Assembly (NCBI GenBank): GCA_937950315.1
Contig: CALFDU010000147.1
Coordinates: forward strand, 1 to 45,128
DNA from: an uncultured Saprospiraceae bacterium
GTDB lineage: Bacteria; Bacteroidota; Bacteroidia; Chitinophagales; Saprospiraceae
Reading direction: 5' to 3'
DNA: 45,128 nt
Shown here: piece by piece, positions 23,763-32,872 of the stretch
How positions within the stretch are numbered: the first letter of the stretch is position 1
Layout: each line of letters starts with the position of its first letter
The notes under the pieces: model-generated
What the model was told of the DNA's origin: nothing
Databases searched by the model: none
Seen by the model: only the letters and a program-made list of their open reading frames with translations
Position numbers and translations under genes: made by a program

Positions 23763-26700
23763 ATGAGTGGTCTCAAACAAGAAACAGGGACCTTTTTTCT
23801 CAACAAACTGGAAGAGTTATACCTTTCTGATGTAGAGTCAATCCAAAAAGTTAAAGCAACGTTTAGGTTGTTTACGCTCTTTTGGGAAGAAGTTACCGAT
23901 GATGAAAATCTTCATTTTACAACACTCTTCGCTCGTCTAGCTTTCTCTGCTTCCAACCACAAGATTTCTGGAAAAACACTTTTCCTGTGTCACCGCTTTA
24001 GAAGACTTCTCGAATCCAAACAAGTAACGGAAGATAATGCAGAACAGGTGTTCACTCTTGGATTAGTAGCGCTGAAAGAAGTAATCATTGATCTTTTCGC
24101 AATGGTTTCTGAGAATAGAAATTTGAGTAGGCTACAAGCACCAGCTCAATTACTAGAAAAAAAATACAAAGTTGAAAAATTTTACCCAATCCTCCGGGTA
24201 GCGGTGATGAGCATAAACCTTGACAATTTTACCATTGAGTTTGTTACAAACACGGAAGCACATTTGGCCAAGACCGCCTACTTCGACATAGAAGATAAAA
24301 ATGAAATGTTTACTGCAACCATTCAGAATATCGAGAAGTTTTATAAACTCCCCCTTACGGCAAATTTTATTGATGTGGAGTTTGATGATGAAGGAAGGTA
24401 TATTCCTAGTGCCATCGTTCTTCAACCTGACTTTTTGATTGACGCAAGTTCAATAGCCAAGATGTGGCAGAAACATGGGCCACTACCAATCAGTTATCTG
24501 ATTTCTAAGTTTATGCCTATTCCATCAAATCCTTCCATATTGATGGGGAATATCGCCAATCATCTACTCGATACATTGGTGTATCACCCTGAAATGGAAT
24601 TCAGAGAAATACAGAGAAGTATTTTTGCCATTAGTCCTCTACAGATTGCCCAATACGAAGACAAAGATGTAGTCGATTTACTCAGAACTACACACCTCCA
24701 TTATCGAAATATTCGTGAAGTAATCAAACGCGAAATGGTGGATCAGAACATAGAGAAAGATTTTGCGTACGTAGAACCAAGTTTTTTATCATCAGATTAT
24801 GGCTTCCAAGGAAGACTCGATTTATTACACCAACCAGATTCTGGAAATTCTGTAGATATTATAGAATTAAAAAGTGGCAAACCATTCATGGCCAATAGCA
24901 ATGGCATCAATGAAGCACACTATCGTCAATTGATGATCTATGACATGATGATCAAAAGTACACTTGACAAGAAAATTCAACCCAAAAACTTTATCCTCTA
25001 TTCCAAACTTTCTGAACACAGACTAAAATTTGCTGGGTATAGTCGGACACATCAGTACGAAATATTACGCATAAGAAATGCATGCCTATTCTTAGAGCAA
25101 ATGATGATGACTGTACGCGACGGTGAACGAGATATTTTTGATAAATTCAATCCTTTAAAGATTGGTGACCAGTTTAGATTTGAAAGAAGAGATGCGGAAA
25201 AGATTTATATCGCCTATAAAAAACTGGACGCATTGGAGAAATCTTATGTGCGACACTTTACTTCCTTCATTACCAAAGAATACCACTTAACCAAAACAGG
25301 AGAACACGGAATAGATCGATCCAATGGAATGGCCGGACTCTGGCTAGATCCCGAAGATGAAAAAATCGAGCAATTTAGAATGCTTTGTAAACTAAGAATC
25401 AAAGATAATTTTAGTGGACAAGAAGAACCGCTCATCAATCTAGAGTACACTGAAAAATCAAATCGCCTATCTAGATTTAGGGTAGGGGATATCATCATTT
25501 TGTACCCCAACGAAGAAAATGAAAAGACAGCCAATAATTATCAGCTGTTTAAAGGAAGTATCATTGAGTTAGATGAAAACCATGTGCAAGTACGACTGCG
25601 CGCACAGCAAATGAATGGTTCCATATTTAGTAAATACGAATTGTGGAATATCGAACCAGATTTTTTAGATGGAGGTAATCGAAGAATGTATGAAAGTCTT
25701 TATCGCTTTATGCACGTGGACAAAGATCAAAGAGATCTTTGGCTATCAAGAAAAGCGCCTGAAAAAAATGACGCAAAGAGTGACATTAAATTTAAGGATT
25801 CCACCCACGAACAAACAGATATCCTAAACAATATCATCTCTGCCAACAACTATTATCTGTTGTGGGGACCTCCAGGGACTGGTAAAACTTCTGTGATGTT
25901 GAAGAATCTTGTTGATTACTATTTTCATCAAACGGATCAAAATATTTTACTGCTTGCCTACACCAATCGTGCGGTAGATGAAATTTGTGATGCTGTCGAA
26001 AGCATAAATGCAGATATGCCTGAAAATTACCTTCGTATTGGTTCTCGCTATTCCACCCAAGAAAAATATAGAAGCAAAATGTTGGTTTCCAAACTCAAGG
26101 AAATAAACAGTAGAAAGGAATTGCTTGATCTACTTCAGAACAATCGCATTTTCACTTCAACAGTATCTTCTATGTTGGGTAAAATGGATTTATTGAAGTT
26201 GAAGAAATTTGACCTCGTCGTGATTGATGAAGCTTCACAATTATTAGAACCCATGTTGTTGGGACTCGTGAGTCAATTTGCCAAAGTCGTGTTGATTGGA
26301 GATCACAAGCAATTGCCTGCTGTTGTAACCCAAAGCTCTTATTTTTCAAAAGTTCAAGACAAGGATTTGCACGGTATCGGTTTGGAAGATATGGCTGAAT
26401 CCTTGTTTCAAAGAATGTACAACCAAGCGTTGGAAAATAAATGGGATTGGTCCTATGGAATCCTGACTCAGCAAGGAAGGATGCATAAAGATATTATGGC
26501 ATTTGCTGCAGAACACTTTTATGGAGGCAAACTAAAGCCTTTAGGTAAAGTGAAAAGATTGTCCGAGCCTTTGTCATTGTCAGGAGCCGATACATCCTAT
26601 CAGTTTTTAGAAAAGGAACGAATGGTGTTTTTAGACACCGAAATTGATGATGTATTGACAAAAAAAATCAATCAACACGAAGCCAAGTTGGTCGTAGAGT

Positions 26701-27098
26701 TGGTCCAACAGCTCATGAACATTTATAGAAATGAAAACAAAGAAATAACCAAAGAAAGCATCGGGATCATCACACCTTTCAGAGCCCAGATTGCAAAAAT
26801 CACGGAGGAATTCCAAAATGCCAATATTGATACCAGTGAGATTACCATCGATACAGTCGAGCGGTATCAAGGAGGAGCCAGAGATCATATCATCGTAAGT
26901 CTTGTGACCAATAATCGGAATGTATTGAATATGATCAGTAAAAAATCGGTCGAAGGGATCGATAGAAAATTAAACGTTGCGATCACTCGAGCAAAAGAAC
27001 AATTGATCCTGGTAGGAAACAAAGAAATTTTACAAAAAGATGATGGTTATAATCAACTGATCTCGCATTGTAGTTGCCACAATATTTTACATTCTTAA
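23763..27098 (+). CDS. Dna2-like PD-(D/E)XK nuclease - superfamily 1 helicase
   Basis: An 1111-residue protein. The middle part holds a RecB/Cas4-type nuclease: a motif-I-like NIANHLLD near residue 266, GRLDLL near 351 (Asp), IIELKSGKP near 367 (E-x-K) and HYRQLMIYD near 387. The C-terminal ~420 residues are an SF1B helicase of the Dna2/UPF1 type: Walker A LLWGPPGTGKTS (~702), motif II VVIDEASQL (~822), motif III LIGDHKQLPAVV, motif V TIDTVERYQGGARDHII, motif VI LNVAITRAKEQLILVG. An OB-like beta region precedes it. Dna2 and AddB nucleases bind an Fe-S cluster with one upstream and three downstream Cys. I see no C-x2-C-x5-C after this nuclease. It probably acts in DNA end processing or repair. 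It lies 56 nt upstream of the yifB-type gene. Confidence 0.88.
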   Translation: MSGLKQETGTFFLNKLEELYLSDVESIQKVKATFRLFTLFWEEVTDDENLHFTTLFARLAFSASNHKISGKTLFLCHRFRRLLESKQVTEDNAEQVFTLGLVALKEVIIDLFAMVSENRNLSRLQAPAQLLEKKYKVEKFYPILRVAVMSINLDNFTIEFVTNTEAHLAKTAYFDIEDKNEMFTATIQNIEKFYKLPLTANFIDVEFDDEGRYIPSAIVLQPDFLIDASSIAKMWQKHGPLPISYLISKFMPIPSNPSILMGNIANHLLDTLVYHPEMEFREIQRSIFAISPLQIAQYEDKDVVDLLRTTHLHYRNIREVIKREMVDQNIEKDFAYVEPSFLSSDYGFQGRLDLLHQPDSGNSVDIIELKSGKPFMANSNGINEAHYRQLMIYDMMIKSTLDKKIQPKNFILYSKLSEHRLKFAGYSRTHQYEILRIRNACLFLEQMMMTVRDGERDIFDKFNPLKIGDQFRFERRDAEKIYIAYKKLDALEKSYVRHFTSFITKEYHLTKTGEHGIDRSNGMAGLWLDPEDEKIEQFRMLCKLRIKDNFSGQEEPLINLEYTEKSNRLSRFRVGDIIILYPNEENEKTANNYQLFKGSIIELDENHVQVRLRAQQMNGSIFSKYELWNIEPDFLDGGNRRMYESLYRFMHVDKDQRDLWLSRKAPEKNDAKSDIKFKDSTHEQTDILNNIISANNYYLLWGPPGTGKTSVMLKNLVDYYFHQTDQNILLLAYTNRAVDEICDAVESINADMPENYLRIGSRYSTQEKYRSKMLVSKLKEINSRKELLDLLQNNRIFTSTVSSMLGKMDLLKLKKFDLVVIDEASQLLEPMLLGLVSQFAKVVLIGDHKQLPAVVTQSSYFSKVQDKDLHGIGLEDMAESLFQRMYNQALENKWDWSYGILTQQGRMHKDIMAFAAEHFYGGKLKPLGKVKRLSEPLSLSGADTSYQFLEKERMVFLDTEIDDVLTKKINQHEAKLVVELVQQLMNIYRNENKEITKESIGIITPFRAQIAKITEEFQNANIDTSEITIDTVERYQGGARDHIIVSLVTNNRNVLNMISKKSVEGIDRKLNVAITRAKEQLILVGNKEILQKDDGYNQLISHCSCHNILHS

Positions 27099-27154
27099 AC
27101 ATAAATCTGTTTACCTAAGACCTGTAAATAACACTATAAGTATAACCAATAATT

Positions 27155-28711
27155 ATGCTTGTAAAAACATTTTCAGGAGCGGTGCAAGGAGTGGAAGCTC
27201 AGACCATCGTAGTAGAAGTAAATGCGGGAGGCACTGTTGCCCAAGGGAAGAAAATGTACTGGATGGTAGGTCTTCCAGACAAAGCAGTCAATGAAGGTTT
27301 TCAACGAATTGAGGCAGCTGTAAAGAATGTGGGTTTTCGACTTCCGAGGCTTAAATTAATTATTAATCTCGCACCAGCCAATCTTAGAAAAGAAGGATCA
27401 GCTTATGATCTTCCTATTTCTTTGGCTGTTCTCGGTTCTACGAATCAGATCGATCCACTGCCACTCAAAGATTTTCTCATTATGGGAGAACTCAGTCTTG
27501 ATGGTGAAGTGAAACCTGTGAAAGGAATACTCCCCATTGCCATGCAAGCCAAGCGAGAAAACTTCAAAGGCATCATCGTGCCTTTTGAAAATGCAAAAGA
27601 GGCTGCTATAGTAGAGGACTTAAAAGTGTATGGGGTGAAAACTTTGCGAGAAGCCATCGATGTTATTGAAGAGAAAAATGATATGCGTCCTACAGAATAT
27701 GATGCGGCCGAAGCATTCGAAAGTATGAGACATGAATACGCAGTAGATTTTGCAGATGTTAAAGGACAAGAGAATATAAAACGCGCATTGGAAATATCTG
27801 CTGCTGGTGGACATAATGCCATATTGATCGGACCACCAGGTGCTGGAAAGACCATGCTTGCACGGCGACTCTCGACAATACTTCCGCCACTGAGCTTGGA
27901 TGAGGCTTTGGAAACAACAAAGATTCATTCAGTGGCTGGAGTGTTGGGGGCCGAAACTTCCTTGGTGACAACCAGACCTTTTAGGTCACCTCATCATACG
28001 ATCAGTGATGTCGCACTGGTCGGTGGAGGATCCAATCCCAATCCTGGCGAGATTTCATTGGCACACAACGGTGTCTTATTTCTTGATGAGTTACCTGAAT
28101 TTAAACGCTCTGTATTAGAAGTATTGAGACAACCGATGGAGGAAAGAAAAGTGACCATTTCGAGAGCCAAGGTGTCTGTTGATTTTCCAGCAAGCTTGAT
28201 GTTGATCGCATCCATGAATCCTTGCCCTTGTGGATTTTATAACCACCCAAGCAAAGAATGTGTCTGTGGTCCTGGGATTGTCAAAAAGTACTTAGCAAAA
28301 ATATCTGGACCATTGCTGGATCGAATTGATCTGCATGTTGAAGTCACACCAGTTAGTTATGATGAACTCGCCAAATACAATGCAACCGGGGAGCCAAGTA
28401 AAAGTATTGCCGAGAGAGTGGTGCAGGCCCGTCAGTTACAAGCAGAACGTTTTACCTCTATCCAGGGAATTCATTCTAATGCTCAGATGTCTAGCCCAAT
28501 GGCACGTCAAATTTGCCTGATTGACAATGAAGGGAAAGCACTTCTGAAAACCGCCATGGAAAAACTCAAACTTTCTGCTCGTGCCTACGATCGTATACTT
28601 AAAGTCGCTAGAACTTGTGCGGACCTTTCTGGGAGCAAAGAAATCCAAATAAATCATTTGGCCGAAGCCATTCAATATAGAAGTCTGGACCGTGAAGGAT
28701 GGGCAGGATAA
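27155..28711 (+). CDS. YifB/ComM family Mg-chelatase-like AAA+ ATPase
   Basis: A 518-residue cytoplasmic ATPase. The N-terminal ~180 residues are the Lon-protease-like ChlI domain (VKTFSGAVQGVEAQTIVVEV, VGLPDKAVNE). The AAA+ core has Walker A LIGPPGAGKTMLARR, Walker B GVLFLDELPEF and RPFRSPHHTISD. A cysteine cluster, MNPCPCGFYNHPSKECVCG, is typical of the family, followed by the C-terminal lid. In naturally competent bacteria the ComM relatives are hexameric helicases that help branch migration during recombination. That fits the neighbouring Dna2-like nuclease-helicase on the same strand 56 nt upstream, and the two may share a transcript. Confidence 0.93.
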   Translation: MLVKTFSGAVQGVEAQTIVVEVNAGGTVAQGKKMYWMVGLPDKAVNEGFQRIEAAVKNVGFRLPRLKLIINLAPANLRKEGSAYDLPISLAVLGSTNQIDPLPLKDFLIMGELSLDGEVKPVKGILPIAMQAKRENFKGIIVPFENAKEAAIVEDLKVYGVKTLREAIDVIEEKNDMRPTEYDAAEAFESMRHEYAVDFADVKGQENIKRALEISAAGGHNAILIGPPGAGKTMLARRLSTILPPLSLDEALETTKIHSVAGVLGAETSLVTTRPFRSPHHTISDVALVGGGSNPNPGEISLAHNGVLFLDELPEFKRSVLEVLRQPMEERKVTISRAKVSVDFPASLMLIASMNPCPCGFYNHPSKECVCGPGIVKKYLAKISGPLLDRIDLHVEVTPVSYDELAKYNATGEPSKSIAERVVQARQLQAERFTSIQGIHSNAQMSSPMARQICLIDNEGKALLKTAMEKLKLSARAYDRILKVARTCADLSGSKEIQINHLAEAIQYRSLDREGWAG

Positions 28712-28742
28712 AATTGTTTAGATCATTGAGCGTCACTCCAAT

Positions 28743-28771
28743 AAAAAAGCCCTGCATTTCTGCAGAGCTTT
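28743..28771 (-). terminator. Terminator of the DUF1800-DUF1501 operon
   Basis: On the minus strand AAAGCTCTGCA pairs with TGCAGGGCTTT across one mismatch and a 4-nt loop, then TTTTTTATT. It lies 26 nt beyond the DUF1501 stop and may also help end the convergent yifB-type message. Confidence 0.75.
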
Positions 28772-28796
28772 GAAATTATTTTTAATCGAATTATTT

Positions 28797-30194
28797 TTAA
28801 ATATCTAAGAAGCCAATCGGTAAAGTTCCACTTCCGGGTGAGTAGAAATTACCAACATTTGGAAAGAGGTCAACGAGGCTACTCGGCGTTACACCTAACC
28901 ACAATGCCAATTCTGAAAAGTATTCATCACAAGATGTCGTAGGCAAATAAACACCTCCTCCGATCTCAAGATCACTGTTAAGGGCAAGGTCAGGATAGGT
29001 TCCAAATATTCTTCCACCTCTCACAGGTCCTCCCATCGCAAATACATTTCCTCCCCAACCGTGATCAGTGCCGTTTCCATTGGATGTCATTGTACGACCA
29101 AATTCTGATAGGCTAAATGTGGTGACACAATCATTCATGTTCAATTCTGTCATCGCATTGTTGAACTCCTGAAGCCCGTTGCCCAATATTCCATACATTT
29201 CATTCTGTGCATCAATCACTTCATCGTGGTGATCCCAGCCTCCAAATTCAACAAAGAATATCTGTCTCTTTACATCTAAAATATCTCTTGAAGCAATCAT
29301 TTTTGCAACCATAGAAAGACTAGTAGAGAAATCATTGTCAGAAAATGAAGTACTCATTTCTGGCAAACTGTTTAATGCCTCAGTAACTTGAATGTTTGCA
29401 TCCTTGGCTATCTTGATTACATCAACATAGGTTTTCTTAAATAGATCTTCATACTGTGCATCAAGCATATTATCGATGCCCTGTGATCTCGCTTCATTGA
29501 ATATCCAATTGTTTTCATATCCAATAATACCAACACTTCCTTCATTTCTATCCAGAGTATAAGGAACTGTGTTTCCTCCTGTCTGGAATACATTTCCTCC
29601 ATTAAGAGAAAGATTCATAGATATGTTTTGGTTGTTGTTTTGGTCACCGATAAGGTCGGCAATTTTTCCACCCCAACCAACAGAGCTTCTCTCGTGTGGT
29701 AAGCCTGTCTGCCATTGTCTTGTCTGATCTGAATGAGAAAATAAACCCAATGGCAATTTGGTATCATTGTTCCATACTTCATCTTTGGTTACTGGCTCTA
29801 TCAAAGTTCCTACATTGGAAATGAAACTCAAAGTTTCATTGTTATACAATGATTGCATACCCTGAAGTGCCGGATGTAATCCGTATTCAACACCATTCAA
29901 TCCCAAGATGTCAGCTTGAGGGATTGCAAGGTTCGTTCTTACATTTGCGTAAGTGTCATATTGTGTTTGATTGGTCGGAATCAACATGTTGAATGAGTCG
30001 TTCCCTCCACCCAGCATGACACATACCAAAGCTTTATAATCGCCACTTCCGATAACCATTGAGTTATCTATGGCCATGGCATTCATGGATTTTAAATTTA
30101 CTAATGTGGAGAGCAACGTAGTGTAACCTACTGTTGCACAGCTAGCTTGCCCCAAAAATTTTCTTCTCGATATATTGTGGTGATGTTTGCCCAT
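28797..30194 (-). CDS. DUF1501 family protein with Tat-type signal
   Basis: A 465-residue protein in the sulfatase-like DUF1501 family. The start at 30194 puts SRRKFLGQASCATVGYTTLLSTL, a twin-arginine-like signal, at residue ~9. A longer in-frame version beginning at 30287 would overlap the DUF1800 gene by 88 nt and bury this signal, so I reject it. Family hallmarks are VCVMLGGGNDSFNMLIPT, GLHPALQGMQSLYN, SHSDQTRQWQTG, FVEFGGWDHHDEV and FSEFGRTMTSNGNGTDHGWGGN. The family is nearly always next to DUF1800, as here. The biochemical role is unknown, and export through Tat suggests a folded cofactor or metal. Its start is 5 nt after the DUF1800 stop. Confidence 0.9.
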   Translation of the reverse strand: MGKHHHNISRRKFLGQASCATVGYTTLLSTLVNLKSMNAMAIDNSMVIGSGDYKALVCVMLGGGNDSFNMLIPTNQTQYDTYANVRTNLAIPQADILGLNGVEYGLHPALQGMQSLYNNETLSFISNVGTLIEPVTKDEVWNNDTKLPLGLFSHSDQTRQWQTGLPHERSSVGWGGKIADLIGDQNNNQNISMNLSLNGGNVFQTGGNTVPYTLDRNEGSVGIIGYENNWIFNEARSQGIDNMLDAQYEDLFKKTYVDVIKIAKDANIQVTEALNSLPEMSTSFSDNDFSTSLSMVAKMIASRDILDVKRQIFFVEFGGWDHHDEVIDAQNEMYGILGNGLQEFNNAMTELNMNDCVTTFSLSEFGRTMTSNGNGTDHGWGGNVFAMGGPVRGGRIFGTYPDLALNSDLEIGGGVYLPTTSCDEYFSELALWLGVTPSSLVDLFPNVGNFYSPGSGTLPIGFLDI

Positions 30195-30199
30195 GGGTT

Positions 30200-31996
30200 T
30201 TATTTTTGAATTACAAAATCTGGTGAGATAAGAGTAAGATAATGAGCTAGCATAACCTTGTACATCCAGTCTTCTTCTGGATCCCATTCCAATTTTACAA
30301 TCTGTTCTCTAATATTGTTTCTCGTTTCATCAGTAAGTTGACCACCTGTGTATAACATGTCAAAGTAATGAACGATATCTTCTGGTTCAACCAAATCTAC
30401 TGGAAACCCCTCACGGTTAATGTTGATTGTTTCTACTCCGATTTCATCTTCCCATGACCACCATGGAGCTTCCCATACAGTCCATTGATTCACTGAATTT
30501 AAATACCCAACGGCAGTCCTTGTGTTGTGTAGTGCAAATTCCGGTGCTGTAATATCTTGCATAGTAAGTTCACCTACTGGTGTATGATCTGGTAGATAGA
30601 AGTTGAATACAGTAGGTGCTGCAAGCACTATTTGCTCATTGTCTTCTAAGAAATTGAACCCAGGATTCCAATATAAATCCAATGGATTCTCAAATGGTGT
30701 AGCTCGGACATAATGCGTATACCGAAGTAAAGGTTCTTTTAGTTTTCCTTGAGTTGGAAGTTCAAGACCTGAGCACGATCTTGCTTCTTCATCCATTAAT
30801 ATTGCTCTCAGGACTGCTTTAAGATCACCTCTTACTCCTTCACCATTGTCATTAAACACGGTAGCAATTCTTGCTACGTAAGCAGGGGTAGGATCTGATT
30901 TTACAAATCGTTGGATTAACTGTCTTCCAATAAAGGGACCTACGTTTTCATGGTTGAAAAGATGATCGATTGTTTGGTTAATATCCAACATCGGATCTTG
31001 GTCAGCAGGAATCACAAATCCATTTAGGAGTTCCTTGGTGCCAGTTTCATGATATTCTGGATACATCTTCATAGGGAAAGTCATATCCCCACCATAGAGA
31101 TTTAGCCCAAAAAACGGTTCGTCAGTCCAATCAACATTTTCGTTTAGAGCCCCCATACCCAAACCTGTAAAAACCCGGGCAAATTGCTTTATGTCATTGT
31201 TGTCGTAAGTTGGAATATAATTTCCTTCAGCATCAAGTTTTCTTGTACCATCAAGATTTAATTCATACAATCCGATAGAAAACAATTGCATGATTTCTCT
31301 AGCATAATTCTCATCCGGATGGATATTTTCTTCTACAATTTCTTTAGGATTGTTTAAGTGACTTAAGTAGTATCCCATATTTGCATTCATCGTTACGTCA
31401 AATAGAAGATCTCTATAGTTGCCAAATGAATGTTTAGCGAGCACATCGTAATAAGCAGCTATTTCTATTCCATGATCAATCAAATCAGAGTTTATTGAGA
31501 TTACAAAAATCTGACTCAAGGCATAGGCCATTCGTTGACGTAATTGATCTTGCCCTTGGACAACATTGGTCCACCATGCATAACTAAAGTGTGCATACCA
31601 AGGACCAAATACATCATCCTCGATATAGCCTAAGTCAATGTATGCTTGTAAGGCTTGAGTCCAGATATCCTCGCTCAGTGATTGAAATTCTGATCTAGGC
31701 ATGTTGAACTGTTCTTCAAGCCATGCATCATATCCCATGTCCATGAAAGCATTGATTTCTTCGTAGGTAGGACCAAAGGTCGCTTGATTTAAGAATCTAC
31801 CTGCCTCAGCTCTTCTAGCAATCAAGCCAGTTCCATTTAAGGTATTGTCCGCAGTAGCTTCATCTATTTGACTTGATGAAGTTACGGTGATGCCTTCTGA
31901 ATGTCCAGCACCGATGTAATCATCGTATTGACCTGTTAGCAACAAACAAGGCAATACAAAAATCAGGGTCAATGTTAATTGAATTGTATTTTTCAT
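30200..31996 (-). CDS. DUF1800 family secreted protein
   Basis: A 598-residue protein with a Sec signal peptide (LTLTLIFVLPCLLLTGQ). DUF1800 hallmarks include RFLNQATFGPTYEEINAFM, WLEEQFNMP, RQRMAYALSQIFVIS, YYDVLAKHSFGNYRDLLFDVTMN, HPDENYAREIMQLFSIGLYELN and RQLIQRFVKSDPTPAYVARI. The function is unknown, but the family forms a conserved pair with DUF1501 in Bacteroidota, Planctomycetota and others. It lies 6 nt after the discoidin-like T9SS gene and 5 nt before DUF1501, so the three genes form one operon. Confidence 0.9.
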   Translation of the reverse strand: MKNTIQLTLTLIFVLPCLLLTGQYDDYIGAGHSEGITVTSSSQIDEATADNTLNGTGLIARRAEAGRFLNQATFGPTYEEINAFMDMGYDAWLEEQFNMPRSEFQSLSEDIWTQALQAYIDLGYIEDDVFGPWYAHFSYAWWTNVVQGQDQLRQRMAYALSQIFVISINSDLIDHGIEIAAYYDVLAKHSFGNYRDLLFDVTMNANMGYYLSHLNNPKEIVEENIHPDENYAREIMQLFSIGLYELNLDGTRKLDAEGNYIPTYDNNDIKQFARVFTGLGMGALNENVDWTDEPFFGLNLYGGDMTFPMKMYPEYHETGTKELLNGFVIPADQDPMLDINQTIDHLFNHENVGPFIGRQLIQRFVKSDPTPAYVARIATVFNDNGEGVRGDLKAVLRAILMDEEARSCSGLELPTQGKLKEPLLRYTHYVRATPFENPLDLYWNPGFNFLEDNEQIVLAAPTVFNFYLPDHTPVGELTMQDITAPEFALHNTRTAVGYLNSVNQWTVWEAPWWSWEDEIGVETININREGFPVDLVEPEDIVHYFDMLYTGGQLTDETRNNIREQIVKLEWDPEEDWMYKVMLAHYLTLISPDFVIQK

Positions 31997-32002
31997 TTTA
32001 TC

Positions 32003-32761
32003 TTATTTGTGGTCTTGAATAACGATTAACTTTCTTGTAAGAACTCCTTCAGCTGATTGGATTTTTATAAGATAATTTCCAGACTGAAGATCAATGGTCG
32101 ACATTTCAATACTAGAAGTACCTTTGATTATCTCTTGAGGGAAAGTCTTAATTAATTTTCCAGTATGGTCCAAAAGGCTGACCTCCGCATCAAAACCTGA
32201 CTGGCCATTGTCTATATTTAGATTCACTCTCTCACTTGCAGGATTTGGTGCTAATGTGAAAGCAATATCCAAAGACGGGACATCAATCACGTTAGAAATA
32301 ATCCCTGAAGTTTCAAATCTGATTTCTGATAAACAAGCACATGATCCTCCATACTCATTAAGAGAAGTAATCAATACATACCTAGCTGCCAAACCTTCAA
32401 AATTTGGTCCTGATTCTCCTTCATAAAAAGTAGAAGCCACTGCTTGTGACAAACTATATTCACCATATTCTTCCCATGTAGTACCATCAGCCGAGATGTC
32501 AACTGCATAATTCTGAATACCAGAGTCCGTCTGGCCAAATGCATTACAATTCCAGATGGTACTTTCATTCAGCACATAACTTTCTCCAAAATCATATAAT
32601 ATCCAATGGGAATCCCCTCTTTCTATATTCGGATTTATACTCGTCTCGCAACTCATCCACTGATCAGTAATCTTAGCGGAATGACGGTCGGCATTGCATT
32701 GTCCAAGTAAGAAATTGCTGGCAAAAAGAACCAAGCAACTTAATAGAATTATTTTCTTCAT
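32003..32761 (-). CDS. Discoidin-like domain protein with T9SS sorting domain
   Basis: A 252-residue protein. A signal peptide ends near NFLLGQ. Residues ~25-155 look like an F5/8 type C (discoidin/CBM32-like) beta-sandwich: WILYDFGESYVLNESTIWNCN, YAVDISADGTTWEEYGEYSL, ARYVLITSLNEYGG, and ACLSEIRF at the end. It contains several Cys that could form disulfides. Residues ~170-252 form a Por-type sorting domain (FTLAPNPASERVNLNI, VSLLDHTGKLIKTF, LQSGNYLIKIQSAEG). A surface-exposed binding module, perhaps for sugars, is inferred. It is the first gene of the DUF1800-DUF1501 operon. Confidence 0.85.
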   Translation of the reverse strand: MKKIILLSCLVLFASNFLLGQCNADRHSAKITDQWMSCETSINPNIERGDSHWILYDFGESYVLNESTIWNCNAFGQTDSGIQNYAVDISADGTTWEEYGEYSLSQAVASTFYEGESGPNFEGLAARYVLITSLNEYGGSCACLSEIRFETSGIISNVIDVPSLDIAFTLAPNPASERVNLNIDNGQSGFDAEVSLLDHTGKLIKTFPQEIIKGTSSIEMSTIDLQSGNYLIKIQSAEGVLTRKLIVIQDHK

Positions 32762-32872
32762 CGTATCAGTATTTAGTTGGCGAAGCTTTTACGCCATTGT
32801 ATGTATTAAAGTACCCTAAATTTTGCTAGCTAGTTGCATCAAGGAATGAACTTCCTTTAAATTAATAAGGAA

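Noticed and set aside
30195-30287. Longer N-terminus for the DUF1501 protein
   Set aside because: It would overlap the DUF1800 gene and place the twin-arginine-like signal ~40 residues inside the protein; the ATG at 30194 fits better.
32820-32872. Small hairpin AAGGAA/TTCCTT after the TonB receptor gene as a terminator
   Set aside because: Only 6 bp and no T-tract on the minus strand; not enough to call.
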